NCBI GenBank assembly: GCA_965225955.1
Contig: CBDDBX010000030.1
Location: 1 to 64,000, forward strand
DNA from: CBDDBX01 sp965225955
Lineage (GTDB): Bacteria > Acidobacteriota > Aminicenantia > UBA2199
Direction: 5' to 3'
DNA: 64,000 bases
Part shown: positions 16,094 to 25,224 of the stretch, piece after piece
Layout: each line of letters starts with the position of its first letter
Position numbering within the stretch: position 1 is the stretch's first letter
Notes under the pieces: model-generated
What the model was told of the DNA's origin: nothing
Seen by the model: the letters and a program-made list of their open reading frames with translations, nothing else
Databases searched by the model: none
Program-made: the position numbers and the translations under genes

Positions 16094-17245
16094 TTAATAG
16101 GAGCCCATAAGGGGTTCATCTGAAGCTCTTATATTTCCATTTGGAAGGCCGGCACAGTATTTTTCTCTTAATGTAAATATTGCATTCAATACAATATCCA
16201 GGTGCAGGGATTTGGATTGCTCGTAAAAATCTCTGGAACTATTTTTAAGTTTTGGTTTTCCATGGAGTGGTTTATCACTCACGCAGAGAAGAGTTGCACT
16301 TGGTATTCTGTATCTGAAGCCATTGGCAGCTATTGTTGCAGATTCCATGTCTATAGCAATACTTCTACTGAGATTGAAACGCTCCCTTGTTCTTTCCAGG
16401 TGGAATTCCCAGTTCCTGTTCCCCGTTGTATATACTGTACCGGATCTGTATGAGAGCTCTTTCTCTTCCAGTACATCCATCAGGTATCTGTTAAGGAGAT
16501 GATCTGAAATAACCGGAATCTCCTGCGGAATTATGTGATCAAGTACAAGGTCCTCTCTCATATAAGATGAAGCAAGAACAAAATCTCCTATTTCCTGCTG
16601 ATTTCTGAGACCGCCGCAGTGACCAACCATAATCATTGCATCAGGGCGAAGCACAGCTATATGGTCTGTGCAGGTTTTGGCATTGGAAGGCCCAACTCCT
16701 ATGTTAATCAGAGTGATACCAGAGTTATCTTCAAGAATGTGGTGATAAGCGGGCATCTGAACTTTTGGAGAATCCGGCTTTTTGCAGTCCGGGAAACGTT
16801 TGCAGAAAACATCAACATGCATATCGTAATTAGTAAAAAGTATGTATCTCTGGAAATCCCGGGGAGAAGTACCAGTGTAATGAGCAAGTCTGTCAAAAGA
16901 GAGATCTATTCTTTCAGGAGAGAAGAGAAAAAGCTTCTTCCTTGTAAAATCCCAGAGATCTTCATCAACGGCTTTCAGAATTTCGGGATCGTGAAGATCG
17001 ACTCTTTTTCTTGATTTTTCTATATCTATAACAGCATCTCTCTTAAGGAGTTGTGTAAACTCTCTCTTCAGATACCATCTGTAAATTGCCGGATGAGAAA
17101 ATTCCCCTGAAATAACTGGATTGTGAATCGACCATGATCTGGTTACTTTTACCAGTGGATAATATCCTTCTGTAAAAACAGATTCCATCTTTTTGCAGAG
17201 GTTTTCAGCAGTTTCTGTATAGTTTTCCCTGTTTTTGTTTTTCAT
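16094..17245 (-). CDS. amn: AMP nucleosidase
   Basis: 383 residues. The C-terminal two thirds is the nucleoside-phosphorylase-like catalytic domain: NIGVGPSNAKTCTDHIAVL, MVGHCGGLRNQQEIGDFVLA, the Glu-containing IDMESATIAANGF, and CVSDKPLHGKPK. These are characteristic of Amn, which splits AMP to adenine and ribose-5-phosphate. The E. coli enzyme has about 484 residues, so the N-terminal regulatory domain here is shorter. The gene ends 2 bp from the exporter gene, convergent. Upstream lies the palindromic element at 17278-17359. Confidence 0.88.
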   Translation of the reverse strand: MKNKNRENYTETAENLCKKMESVFTEGYYPLVKVTRSWSIHNPVISGEFSHPAIYRWYLKREFTQLLKRDAVIDIEKSRKRVDLHDPEILKAVDEDLWDFTRKKLFLFSPERIDLSFDRLAHYTGTSPRDFQRYILFTNYDMHVDVFCKRFPDCKKPDSPKVQMPAYHHILEDNSGITLINIGVGPSNAKTCTDHIAVLRPDAMIMVGHCGGLRNQQEIGDFVLASSYMREDLVLDHIIPQEIPVISDHLLNRYLMDVLEEKELSYRSGTVYTTGNRNWEFHLERTRERFNLSRSIAIDMESATIAANGFRYRIPSATLLCVSDKPLHGKPKLKNSSRDFYEQSKSLHLDIVLNAIFTLREKYCAGLPNGNIRASDEPLMGSY

Positions 17246-17277
17246 ACTACTATTTTATATCAATTTCCTAAACAAGT

Positions 17278-17359
17278 GTAGGGGTAACCCTATGTGATTA
17301 TCCTCTTTTAATTCACATTAGGGGTTATAAGAGGAAGCCCACTCAGTAGCCCCCCCTAC
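17278..17359. repeat. Nested palindromic element A (GTAGGGG...CCCCTAC)
   Basis: An outer inverted repeat GTAGGGG (17278-17284) / CCCCTAC (17353-17359) encloses an inner imperfect repeat TAACCCTATGTGA / TCACATTAGGGGTTA (17284-17328). The layout is like that at 37557-37617. Both begin with GTAG, the tetranucleotide known from RAYT-linked REP elements. Confidence 0.5.
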
Positions 17360-17386
17360 GTTTGACTAGCAGTTGTGGCTCTGGGT

Positions 17387-17415
17387 TTTGTCTTTGTCTG
17401 TCCATGTTCTTTGTG
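17387..17415 (+). repeat. Dispersed intergenic repeat, copy 1
   Basis: A 29-base stretch starting TTTGTCTTTGTCTGTC and ending TGTTCTTTGTG matches 25807-25835 at 27 of 29 positions. Both copies are intergenic. Confidence 0.6.
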
Positions 17416-17474
17416 TGGATTAATGGCCCTTCTGTGTTACTATGTACTTTTAACAAGATGGCAGGAGGTTTAGT

Positions 17475-18074
17475 GTGAAAACAGTTCTTTTACTTCTTTT
17501 AAAAGGCACAGAAATTTTTGAAGCCGGAGCTTTCTATGATGTTCTGGGGTGGGCAGGTACTTACGGTTCAGAACCGGTTCGTGTAGTTACAGCTGGTACT
17601 CAGGAGGAGATAAGCTGCACCTTTGGTCTTAAAGTTAAAACTGATCTCCTTATTGAAGATATTGTGGTTGGAAGTTTTGATGGTCTTGTATTACCAGGTG
17701 GATTTGAAGAGTATGGATTCTATGAAGAGGGATATTCTGAAGAGGTAGCAGGATTAATCAGGAAGTTTGAGAGAAGTAAGAAACCTGTAGGTTCTATATG
17801 TGTAGGGGCTCTTCCTCTTGCATACAGTGGGATACTCAAAGAGAGAAAGGCAACAACTTACCATCTGATGGGAGGAGGAAGGCGGAAACAGCTGGCAGAA
17901 TTTGGTGTTGATGTTGTTGATGAAGCTGTTGTATGTGATCGCAGGGTGGTAACTTCAACTGCTCCCTCAGCAGCTATGGATTCAGCTTTTAAATTCCTTG
18001 AAATTCTTACTGATAAAAAGAATGCAGAACATATAAAAGAGATAATGGGATTTTCTGATAAAGAGGAGTTGTAG
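17475..18074 (+). CDS. DJ-1/PfpI family protein
   Basis: 199 residues, starting at GTG 17475 with a strong AGGAGG site. It has the DJ-1/ThiJ nucleophile elbow VGSICVGALPLAY with Cys109, the conserved Glu16 near the N-terminus (TEIFEAGAF), and LVLPGGFEE. Members act as glyoxalase/deglycase-like enzymes, chaperones or oxidative-stress proteins, so the exact role is open. Length and fold pattern are normal for the small single-domain group. It is monocistronic, followed by an inverted repeat at 18098-18167. Confidence 0.87.
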   Translation: MKTVLLLLLKGTEIFEAGAFYDVLGWAGTYGSEPVRVVTAGTQEEISCTFGLKVKTDLLIEDIVVGSFDGLVLPGGFEEYGFYEEGYSEEVAGLIRKFERSKKPVGSICVGALPLAYSGILKERKATTYHLMGGGRRKQLAEFGVDVVDEAVVCDRRVVTSTAPSAAMDSAFKFLEILTDKKNAEHIKEIMGFSDKEEL

Positions 18075-18097
18075 GAGAAGGATTCCTGCAGGGCAGG

Positions 18098-18167
18098 ACT
18101 GCCTCAAAACTATTCTAAAACTTGTAAACTGCGAATTAACGCCAAGTCAGATCTGTTTTGAGACAGT
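18098..18167. repeat. Long imperfect inverted repeat
   Basis: ACTGCCTCAAAAC (18098-18110) pairs with GTTTTGAGACAGT (18155-18167) with one mismatch, and an inner ACTTG/CAAGT pair lies at 18120-18124 / 18143-18147. The arms would form a 13-bp stem in RNA. It lies after the DJ-1 gene and may be a terminator-like structure or an intergenic repeat. Confidence 0.5.
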
Positions 18168-18265
18168 ACCGGACTTCACCTGATTTTATTAAAGAATTAC
18201 ATCGATAACTCTATTTTTGATAATTTCCTGATAGTTATTCTCAATAACACCAATAATTATTGAAG

Positions 18266-18286
18266 GCTCCGGTTTGTTACCGGAGC
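18266..18286 (-). terminator. Hairpin enclosing the GH125 stop codon
   Basis: GCTCCGGT/ACCGGAGC, an 8-bp perfect stem with loop TTGTT. The TAA of the GH125 gene (18277-18279) lies in the loop and stem edge. Downstream on the minus strand there is no clean T-run. Confidence 0.4.
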
Positions 18287-19692
18287 AGTTCTGGTTTACT
18301 GTCTATAGTGTTAAGTATGAATTCTCCAAAAAGTGTATTAGCCCATGCAAACCATTTTCTGGTGAATTTAAAGTGGTTATCTTTATGAAATGACTCGTGC
18401 ATAAACTCTTTACCACCATGAGTCGATTTCAACTGATTGATTGAGTTCATGATTTCTCTGTTATTACTACTTGTTATTCCTCTCATTATTATTGCCAGAG
18501 GCCAGACTCTGTCAATTCCTGTGTGAGGACTGCCTATGCCTTCACCGGATTTTCCTTTAAAGTAGTAAGGATTGCCGGAGCTGAGAACAAATTTTCTGGT
18601 ATTTGCCACTATTTCTTTCTCAATACCGCCAGTTCCTATATATGGAAGAGAGAGGAGACTTGGAATATTTGCATCATCCATAAACAGACTGTTTCCATAA
18701 CCATCAACTTCAAAAGCCAGGATCTTACCAAAATCCATATGCTCCTTAATTGCATGACTACGCACTCCTTTGTCTATTTCATCAGCGGTTTTGATACACT
18801 CAGCAGCAAAGTTTGCATTACTGAATATCTTCTGTGACATCTCTGCAAGTTGTCTTAGAGATACTGAAGCAAAAATATTTGAAGGAATCAGAAAACTGTA
18901 AATAGTTGCATCATCAGAGGGCCTGAAATAAGAGTTTATTAGTCCACACGGCTTTGTAGGATTCCCCATGCCATAAAGAGGTAGAGTATCTGTAGCTACA
19001 TGGGTTTTTCTCATAAATGAATAGGGACTGTTTCTCTTATCCTGCTGCATGGTTCTGAAAGTTTTAAGAATCAGTTTCATAGCTTTAAGCCATTTTTCAT
19101 TGAAGCAGTTTCTGTTCCCCGCATGTTTCCAGAATCCGTAAGCCAGCCTTATTACATAACAGAGTGAATCAACTTCCCATTTTCTCTCATGAAGATAAGG
19201 GTTCATTTTTGTGAGGTCACTTTCCCAGTGACTTCCTGTTGCTCCTCTGTTGAAAGCGTTGGCAAATGGATCAAGCAGAACTGAAGCTGCCTGTCTGTTT
19301 ACAACACCCTCAACCATTCTGCTTAATTTTTTATCTGTGGATACAAGCCTCAGATATGGCCATACCTGAGCTGTTGAATCTCTCAGCCACATTGCTTCAA
19401 TATCACCGGTAATAATGAAAGTATCCGGTTCTCCTGCGACTTCTTTGTAAAAGACTGTTGTATCCAGAGTGTTGGGATAACAGTTGCAGAAAAGTTTGTA
19501 GAGGTCTTTATCACCAATCTGATTTGCTGCTTTTTTTATAGTCTCTTCAACGGCATCAGATGTGAATCTTCTCTGAAGAAGTGGAGGCCTGTTGCCACTA
19601 TCACCAGAGAATTCTGCATTAAGCTTAATTGAAGGAAGAGCAGCAGCACCACCTGCTATAACTCCGGCTTTTATAAAATCTCTTCTTCTCAT
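18277..19692 (-). CDS. GH125 exo-alpha-1,6-mannosidase, Tat-exported
   Basis: 471 residues. The N-terminus MRRRDFIKAGVIAGGAAAL is a twin-arginine signal, so it is probably exported folded. The body is a glycoside hydrolase family 125 (DUF1237) protein: FITGDIEAMWLRDSTAQVWPY, then NRGATGSHWESDLTKMNPY, LCYVIRLAY, LINSYFRPSDDATIYSFLIPSN and TGIDRVWPLAIIMRG. GH125 enzymes remove alpha-1,6-linked mannose from yeast mannan or N-glycans. The ATG overlaps the GH92 stop by 4 bp, so the two mannosidases are made together and should act in sequence on alpha-mannans. Confidence 0.9.
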   Translation of the reverse strand: MRRRDFIKAGVIAGGAAALPSIKLNAEFSGDSGNRPPLLQRRFTSDAVEETIKKAANQIGDKDLYKLFCNCYPNTLDTTVFYKEVAGEPDTFIITGDIEAMWLRDSTAQVWPYLRLVSTDKKLSRMVEGVVNRQAASVLLDPFANAFNRGATGSHWESDLTKMNPYLHERKWEVDSLCYVIRLAYGFWKHAGNRNCFNEKWLKAMKLILKTFRTMQQDKRNSPYSFMRKTHVATDTLPLYGMGNPTKPCGLINSYFRPSDDATIYSFLIPSNIFASVSLRQLAEMSQKIFSNANFAAECIKTADEIDKGVRSHAIKEHMDFGKILAFEVDGYGNSLFMDDANIPSLLSLPYIGTGGIEKEIVANTRKFVLSSGNPYYFKGKSGEGIGSPHTGIDRVWPLAIIMRGITSSNNREIMNSINQLKSTHGGKEFMHESFHKDNHFKFTRKWFAWANTLFGEFILNTIDSKPELLR

Positions 19693-21893
19693 TTTATGCC
19701 TGACCCCATTTTAAATATAAGTTCTCCTCCCTTCATAAGATCTTTGTGGGTAATCTGTCTGTTTTTAATCACTCTGCCGTTAAGGAGAATCTCCTTAACT
19801 CTGGCACCAGGTATCTGGAGGTTCTCTGCTTTTATTACGAAACTCTTTTTGTTGGGAAGATTGATCTGCACTTCATCAAAGAAAGGGCGTCCTGTCTGGT
19901 ATACAGGTTTACCGGGGCAATCGGGGTAGAAGCCCATTGCTGAGAAAATGTACCATGATGACATCTGGCCGCAATCTTCGTTACCACAGAGACCGTCAGG
20001 CTTATCTGAATAGAGATCGTTAACAATTTGTGAGACTATCTCTTCAGCTCTTTCGGGAGATCCGGCATAATTGAATAGATAGGGGATATGGTGACTGGGT
20101 TCATTACCATGAGCATACTGACCAATAAGACCGGATATATCTGGTGATGAGTGTTCACCCTTTACCTTCTCTTTTATTGAGAATAGCTGGTTAAGTTTTT
20201 TAAGGAATTTCTCTTCACCTCCCATAAGATCTATCAGTTTATTCGGATGGTGGGGAACAAACCAGGTATACTGCCATGCATTCCCTTCTGTATATTCATC
20301 TTTCCGGTGGCTTGCAAAGAGTGGATCAAAGGGAGATTTCCATTCACCTTTTGCGTTTTTCCCTCTCATGAAACCTGTAGATGGATCGAAGAGGTTCTTA
20401 AAGTAGAGTGCTCTCTTTGCAAACAGAGCTGCATCCTCTTTTTTACCTAGTTTTTCTGCCATTTGCCCAATACACCAGTCGTTATAGGAGTATTCAAGTG
20501 TTTTGGAAACTGATTCATTCTCAAGCTCCCAGGGGATATATCCATATTTTCTGTAGTGCTTCATACCTTCACGATCTGAAAAAGCAGACTCTCTTACTGC
20601 CTCATATGCAAGAGCTGTATCGAAGCCTCCAATACCTTTTATATGGGCATCAACTATAACAGGAATTGCGTGGTATCCTATCATGGTGCCTGTATAGTTG
20701 CCTGCAAGTTCCCATTTTGGTAATCTTCCACCCTCTTTGTATCTCATTAACAGGGAGTTTACAAAATCTGTACTTCTATCCGGGCACAGAATGTTAAAGA
20801 GGGGCTTGGTGGCTCTGAAGGTATCCCATAATGAGAAAAGTGTGTAGTTTGTGAAACCATCAGCTTTATGTATTTTTCTGTCAATACCTCTGTAGTTACC
20901 ATCTACATCCATAAAAAGGTTCGGGCAGAGAAATGAGTGGTAAAGAGCTGTATAAAAAACTCTCTTTCTGCTTAAGTCATTGGTTTTAACTTCGATTTTT
21001 GACAAAACCCTGTTCCAGGCTTTTTGGGCATCATCTCTTATCTGATCAAAATTCCAGTGGGGGATTTCCCTCTTCAGATTAGTAGCTGCACCTTTCTGAT
21101 TAACAGCAGAAATGCCGGTTTTTGCCAGTATCTTATCTGTCTTATTAAAGAACAGAACAATTTTTATATCTTTACCTTTGAAGGAAGAGAGTTTTTTTGA
21201 TAAGACTTTTCCTTCAGATATTATAAGGTAATCCTTTATTGGTGAAGAAAATTCAGTATGGAAGCATACCAGCTGTTTCTTTGCCCACCCTGAAGATTTA
21301 CGGTACCCGGATATAGACTTGCTTCCTTTTATGTTGATTTCTGTTTCAACAGTTTTGTCCCAGTTTATACCGTAATCGAGATCAACAATTACTGCTGGTT
21401 TTTCTCCGTTCTTATATGTATAGCGATGAAAACCTGCTCTTAATGTAGTGGTTAATTCAGCTTTTATACGGGACTCAAGTTCTACAGAATAGTACCCGGG
21501 AGCGGCTTTCTCGTTTTCTTTATTAAATGCTGATGGATAGCGATGCTTCTTTTTAAGTGAATCTTCTGATCTGAAGTCAATACTACTTTTAAGAGGCATA
21601 AATAGTATATCACCATAGTCACCAATACCAGTTCCACTCAGATGGGTATGTGAAAATCCCGTAATAGTTCTGTCTGTATAGTGATAGCCGGAACATCTGT
21701 CCCAGTTACCTCTTCCACTATCGGGACTTAACTGAACCATCCCAAAAGGCATGGAAGCACCTGGGTAGGTATGGCCATGAGCTCCGGTTCCTATAAAGGG
21801 ATCGACAAATTTTGTGAAATCTTTTTCTGAAGAACTACTTACAAGAAGTAGTGATGATAGAAAAATAGTTAAAAAAACCCTGCATAAAATCAT
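19689..21893 (-). CDS. GH92 family alpha-1,2-mannosidase
   Basis: 734 residues with a signal peptide. GH92 landmarks are all visible: FVDPFIGTGAHGHTYPGASM at the N-terminus, GFSHTHLSGTG, and toward the end GNEDCGQMSSWYIFSAMGFYP. Members are calcium-dependent exo-alpha-mannosidases that act mainly on alpha-1,2 linkages, using an inverting mechanism. Full length for the family. It is first in a two-gene operon with GH125. The last codons carry the GGGGTCAGGC motif (19698-19707), which encodes the Gly-Ser-Gly of the C-terminus and puts a GGGG run upstream of the GH125 start. Confidence 0.93.
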   Translation of the reverse strand: MILCRVFLTIFLSSLLLVSSSSEKDFTKFVDPFIGTGAHGHTYPGASMPFGMVQLSPDSGRGNWDRCSGYHYTDRTITGFSHTHLSGTGIGDYGDILFMPLKSSIDFRSEDSLKKKHRYPSAFNKENEKAAPGYYSVELESRIKAELTTTLRAGFHRYTYKNGEKPAVIVDLDYGINWDKTVETEINIKGSKSISGYRKSSGWAKKQLVCFHTEFSSPIKDYLIISEGKVLSKKLSSFKGKDIKIVLFFNKTDKILAKTGISAVNQKGAATNLKREIPHWNFDQIRDDAQKAWNRVLSKIEVKTNDLSRKRVFYTALYHSFLCPNLFMDVDGNYRGIDRKIHKADGFTNYTLFSLWDTFRATKPLFNILCPDRSTDFVNSLLMRYKEGGRLPKWELAGNYTGTMIGYHAIPVIVDAHIKGIGGFDTALAYEAVRESAFSDREGMKHYRKYGYIPWELENESVSKTLEYSYNDWCIGQMAEKLGKKEDAALFAKRALYFKNLFDPSTGFMRGKNAKGEWKSPFDPLFASHRKDEYTEGNAWQYTWFVPHHPNKLIDLMGGEEKFLKKLNQLFSIKEKVKGEHSSPDISGLIGQYAHGNEPSHHIPYLFNYAGSPERAEEIVSQIVNDLYSDKPDGLCGNEDCGQMSSWYIFSAMGFYPDCPGKPVYQTGRPFFDEVQINLPNKKSFVIKAENLQIPGARVKEILLNGRVIKNRQITHKDLMKGGELIFKMGSGIK
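19698..19707 (-). repeat. GGGGTCAGGC motif copy at GH92/GH125 junction
   Basis: Exact complement in the last GH92 codons, 6 bp from the GH125 start codon. Confidence 0.7.
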
Positions 21894-22004
21894 TCTGTCT
21901 CCTTTAACACTATTAACAATTAGATTTTATGTCAGAGGGATATAATTATCAAACAAGGGGGGAATTACCGGATATTTGTTATGAATACCCGGTATATGTG
22001 TTAA

Positions 22005-23609
22005 TCAGATCGTTTTATAATCTTCTACAATATCTTTAAGTTTCTCTGCATCTCTGGCAAGGTCTTCTGAAGTCTGTGCCATCTCTTCAATTGCTGATGA
22101 GGACTGGATTGAACCGGAAGCAATCATTCTGATACTGTCGTTGATATCATCAATTGCCTGATTTTCCATTTCTACTGCTGAAGCTACAGAAACAGCAGAG
22201 TCTTTAACTGACAAACCTGTCTGAATGATTTCCTGAAGTACTTCCAGAGTTTTATTTCCAAGTTCTGATCCTTTTTCCACTTCTGTTGAAGCCATCTGCA
22301 TAGCTTCTCCTGCTTCTCTTGCTTCACGCTGCAGGTTGACTATGATGTTTTCTATCTCTTTTGTTGCTTTTGCTGACCTTTCAGCAAGTTTACGGACTTC
22401 GTCTGCAACTACAGCAAAGCCACGGCCTGCTTCACCAGCTCTTGCAGCTTCAATTGCAGCATTAAGTGCAAGAAGATTGGTCTGCTCTGAAACATCGTTA
22501 ATAACATCGATAATATTCCCGATCTTATCAGTTGAACCCTCAAGATTGTTTACGGTATTCTGGAGGTTACCTGTGTGTTTCTGTATAGATTTGAGATTGT
22601 TCAGTGAATCCTCAATAATCTCGCCTCCTCTGGTTGTTAGCTGTGCAGACTCTTTGCTCATCTCCTGTGTTTCAGTCATTGCTTTGGAAATATCTGCAGA
22701 AGTTTCGGTTAATTCGCTTATAGCTGTAGAAACGGAATGTGATTGTTCACTCTGCTCTTTTACTGTTGCTGTAAGTTCTTCTGCTGTTGATGACATCTGA
22801 ATAGAAGCTGAACTGACAGCTGAGATATTTGTTTGTACATTGTTTATCAGATTTGAGATGTTTTTTATAAAACCGTTTATATCTTTTGTCAGAATTCCTA
22901 TCTCATCTTCTCTGTCTACAGGTATGGTTTTAGTAAGATCACCAGATGATATCTCTTTAAAAATTTTCTGCATTCTTGTTATCGGATTTACAAGGTGACC
23001 GGATATTATCATAACAAAAATTGCTGCAGCTATAAGTGAGAGAATGATTCCTATAATCTGCACTGTTTTAAGTGCTACTATTCTGGACTGGGAATACTCC
23101 TGAATTGATGTGACTGCACTATTCATCTCTTTAAGAACCGTATTGCTTAACTCAATTACCCGGTTATTATTGCTTGTAACTTTTGAGGGGTCAGAGCTTA
23201 TTTCAACAATTTTGTTCTTAAATTCCGGCCAGAGTGATTCTACTTTCTCAAGTTTATTTTTTATCTCATCTGAAAATGGAGAAGGTAGTACAACCTGTTT
23301 TGTCATACTGAGATCTGAGTAAGTGGTTCCACCATTGATTAATGCCATAAGAGATATCTCAAAGAGTCTGACACTCTTGTTAACTGAGTCAGTTGATACA
23401 ACTGTGTTACCTTCAACTACTCTTGAAATAGCTTCTTTGGTCATTTTCTGGGATAACATTCTCTGTCTTCCCGCAATATTGATAGTTATTGAGTCATAAT
23501 TCTGATCACCTGTTATATTGAAGGTCAGAATTATAATAATTGAAATAATTGATATAAGTAATAAAAGTATAGAAAGGGCTTTATTCCTTATGCTTTTGAA
23601 AAAATTCAT
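22005..23609 (-). CDS. Methyl-accepting chemotaxis protein with PilJ-type sensor
   Basis: 534 residues. The start at 23609 has AGGAGG upstream; an earlier in-frame start at 23630 would overlap that site. The layout is TM1 (about 10-30), a periplasmic four-helix sensor with the PilJ/nitrate-sensor pattern NIAGRQRMLSQKMTKEAI, TM2 (about 185-205), HAMP, and a cytoplasmic signalling hairpin with EQTNLLALNAAIEAARAGEAG and FAVVADEVRKLAERS. It controls CheA or a related system; no che genes are in the window. It stands next to a small Fis-type regulator on the same strand. Confidence 0.93.
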   Translation of the reverse strand: MNFFKSIRNKALSILLLLISIISIIIILTFNITGDQNYDSITINIAGRQRMLSQKMTKEAISRVVEGNTVVSTDSVNKSVRLFEISLMALINGGTTYSDLSMTKQVVLPSPFSDEIKNKLEKVESLWPEFKNKIVEISSDPSKVTSNNNRVIELSNTVLKEMNSAVTSIQEYSQSRIVALKTVQIIGIILSLIAAAIFVMIISGHLVNPITRMQKIFKEISSGDLTKTIPVDREDEIGILTKDINGFIKNISNLINNVQTNISAVSSASIQMSSTAEELTATVKEQSEQSHSVSTAISELTETSADISKAMTETQEMSKESAQLTTRGGEIIEDSLNNLKSIQKHTGNLQNTVNNLEGSTDKIGNIIDVINDVSEQTNLLALNAAIEAARAGEAGRGFAVVADEVRKLAERSAKATKEIENIIVNLQREAREAGEAMQMASTEVEKGSELGNKTLEVLQEIIQTGLSVKDSAVSVASAVEMENQAIDDINDSIRMIASGSIQSSSAIEEMAQTSEDLARDAEKLKDIVEDYKTI

Positions 23610-23680
23610 CAAGCTTCCTCCTGATCGCAAAATTAAATCTTAAAACAATCAGGAGTTAATGGCAATAATGAAAATGATAA

Positions 23681-24019
23681 TTACTCCTGATCCATGAAGA
23701 AAGTAGAAATTTCTTTCAGACTCTTCTCCAGAGCTTTGTTTTTATTTCTCTCGGTTTTTGTGATTCCAAACTTCTTCATTTTTTCACAGAGAGTAGTTGT
23801 ATTAAGCCCCAGAATATGAGCTGCTTTTTTCTGACTGTCTTCGGAAACAATAAGAGCATATTTGATTATTTCCATCTCTGTTTCTCTCAGTAGATCATTC
23901 AGTGGTAGTGGATGGTCTGCAAAGTTTTTAATAATAAAACTTTTTGTAAGATGCTCAATTGCTTCCAGCAGTTTCTGATCAAGTTGTTCCAGATTGATAG
24001 CTATTTTTGCGTCACTCAT
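23681..24019 (-). CDS. Fis-type helix-turn-helix protein
   Basis: 112 residues. The segment LLRETEMEIIKYALIVSEDSQKKAAHIL (only part cited) followed by LGLNTTTLCEKMKKFGI is the HTH_8/Fis DNA-binding motif found at the C-terminus of NtrC-type activators. No AAA+ or receiver domain is present, so it is a stand-alone DNA-binding protein. It ends 71 bp upstream of the chemoreceptor start and could share its transcript. Targets unknown. Confidence 0.8.
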   Translation of the reverse strand: MSDAKIAINLEQLDQKLLEAIEHLTKSFIIKNFADHPLPLNDLLRETEMEIIKYALIVSEDSQKKAAHILGLNTTTLCEKMKKFGITKTERNKNKALEKSLKEISTFFMDQE

Positions 24020-24113
24020 AAATACATTTTACCACTTATGTTAGGTTTTTTTCAAATTCCTGTTAAAAAGTTTCGAAAAAAAGGTTTAAGATGCATAATA
24101 ACTGGTTTTTATA

Positions 24114-24719
24114 TCAGAATCTCAACTCCATGCCTGCAGATAGAGAAAGCCCCAGTCTTCCTGCACTGCTATGTTCTATAGCAACTCCGTCGTGATCTGT
24201 ATATACGAACAGACCGGAGTTGTCGGGATCAAAATACCCTCTTATATCTAAACGGAATGCAAAACTGTTACTCATTGGAATTTTCATGCCACCATCAATT
24301 ACCATTGCAGTTTCTGTATGGTTCCGGTAGTTGTCATTACTGTAGTGAAGGCTTGATATTCCAATTCCTGTATAGAAGATAATACTTTTTGTCCAGCCTG
24401 GTGTATGTGAGAGAGATAGTTTGAAATTGGTTATAGATATTTGGGACCCTCTTGTGCCTTCAGGAAAACCAGGACCAGTGAAATCTATTTCAAAATTGAG
24501 AAAATATCTGTTATGAAAATTGATTAGCCTGTATCCTCCGCCAACAATGAAAGTACCTCCACTTCTCTTTTCTGCTGAAAGATGATCAGGATAAGTATTA
24601 AGCAGTGATGCCATTGTATAAAGATAGAAACTTTTTTTTGGAAAAACAGATACTTTCTGTGCCGGGAGTACTGAGATTCCTGCAAGAATGGAAATTATCA
24701 GAAGAGCTGTTTTTTTCAT
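24114..24719 (-). CDS. Outer-membrane beta-barrel protein candidate
   Basis: 201 residues, RBS GAGGAG. Signal peptide ends near LPAQ. The body has alternating hydrophobic strands (YFLNFEIDFTG, ITNFKLSLSHT, SIIFYTGIGISSLHY, AFRLDIRGYFD) and ends in the outer-membrane signature with a C-terminal aromatic residue (LSAGMELRF). This fits a small 8-strand barrel of the OmpA/OmpW-like superfamily. No specific function can be given. Confidence 0.65.
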   Translation of the reverse strand: MKKTALLIISILAGISVLPAQKVSVFPKKSFYLYTMASLLNTYPDHLSAEKRSGGTFIVGGGYRLINFHNRYFLNFEIDFTGPGFPEGTRGSQISITNFKLSLSHTPGWTKSIIFYTGIGISSLHYSNDNYRNHTETAMVIDGGMKIPMSNSFAFRLDIRGYFDPDNSGLFVYTDHDGVAIEHSSAGRLGLSLSAGMELRF

Positions 24720-24737
24720 GATTTCTCCTCAGCAGAT

Positions 24738-25214
24738 CTACTGCTTTTTCAGAGCTGTAAGAGCCTGATTTTCATCAAGAATTTCAAAACCACTTTCTTT
24801 TAAAAGAGCAGCAGTAGCTCCATCTCCTGCAATCAGTTGCCCGGAGAAACTACCATCATATATCATTGAAGAACCACAGGAAGGGCTTCTGCTTTTCAGA
24901 ATGATTTTGCATGGAGAGTGGCGTTTAACTGTTTTCAGAGTTTTCTGAGCGCCGACGATGAACTCTGTTGTTACATCTTCTCCATTACAGTTTATGATCC
25001 GGGCTCTGCCGTTAATAACATCATTTCCTGTTCCTTCTCTGATTTCTGCCGGAGGCCTTGGTGTGGGCAGTCCTCCATCAACCTCAGGGCATACGGGAAC
25101 CACTTCGTAGTTTTTCAGGAGATCTGTGAGTTCTGTGTATTCTCTGGCTTCTGCGTTATACCTGCACTGAACTCCAAGGAGACATGCACTTACAATACAC
25201 CTCATCTTCTCCAT
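24738..25214 (-). CDS. DUF523 family protein
   Basis: 158 residues. DUF523 signatures are present: IVSACLLGVQCRYNA, VPVCPEVDGGLPTPRPPAEI and SPSCGSS, with the invariant Cys residues in each. The family is widespread, cytosolic and without firm function. The start could be the ATG at 25214 or the one three codons later, which has GGAG upstream. It lies 10 bp after the TerB-like gene, probably in one operon. Confidence 0.88.
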   Translation of the reverse strand: MEKMRCIVSACLLGVQCRYNAEAREYTELTDLLKNYEVVPVCPEVDGGLPTPRPPAEIREGTGNDVINGRARIINCNGEDVTTEFIVGAQKTLKTVKRHSPCKIILKSRSPSCGSSMIYDGSFSGQLIAGDGATAALLKESGFEILDENQALTALKKQ

Positions 25215-25224
25215 AATATATTGA

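Noticed and set aside
23187..23196. GGGGTCAGAG in the chemoreceptor gene
   Set aside because: Two terminal differences from the motif (GC to AG) and single occurrence in coding sequence; not counted.
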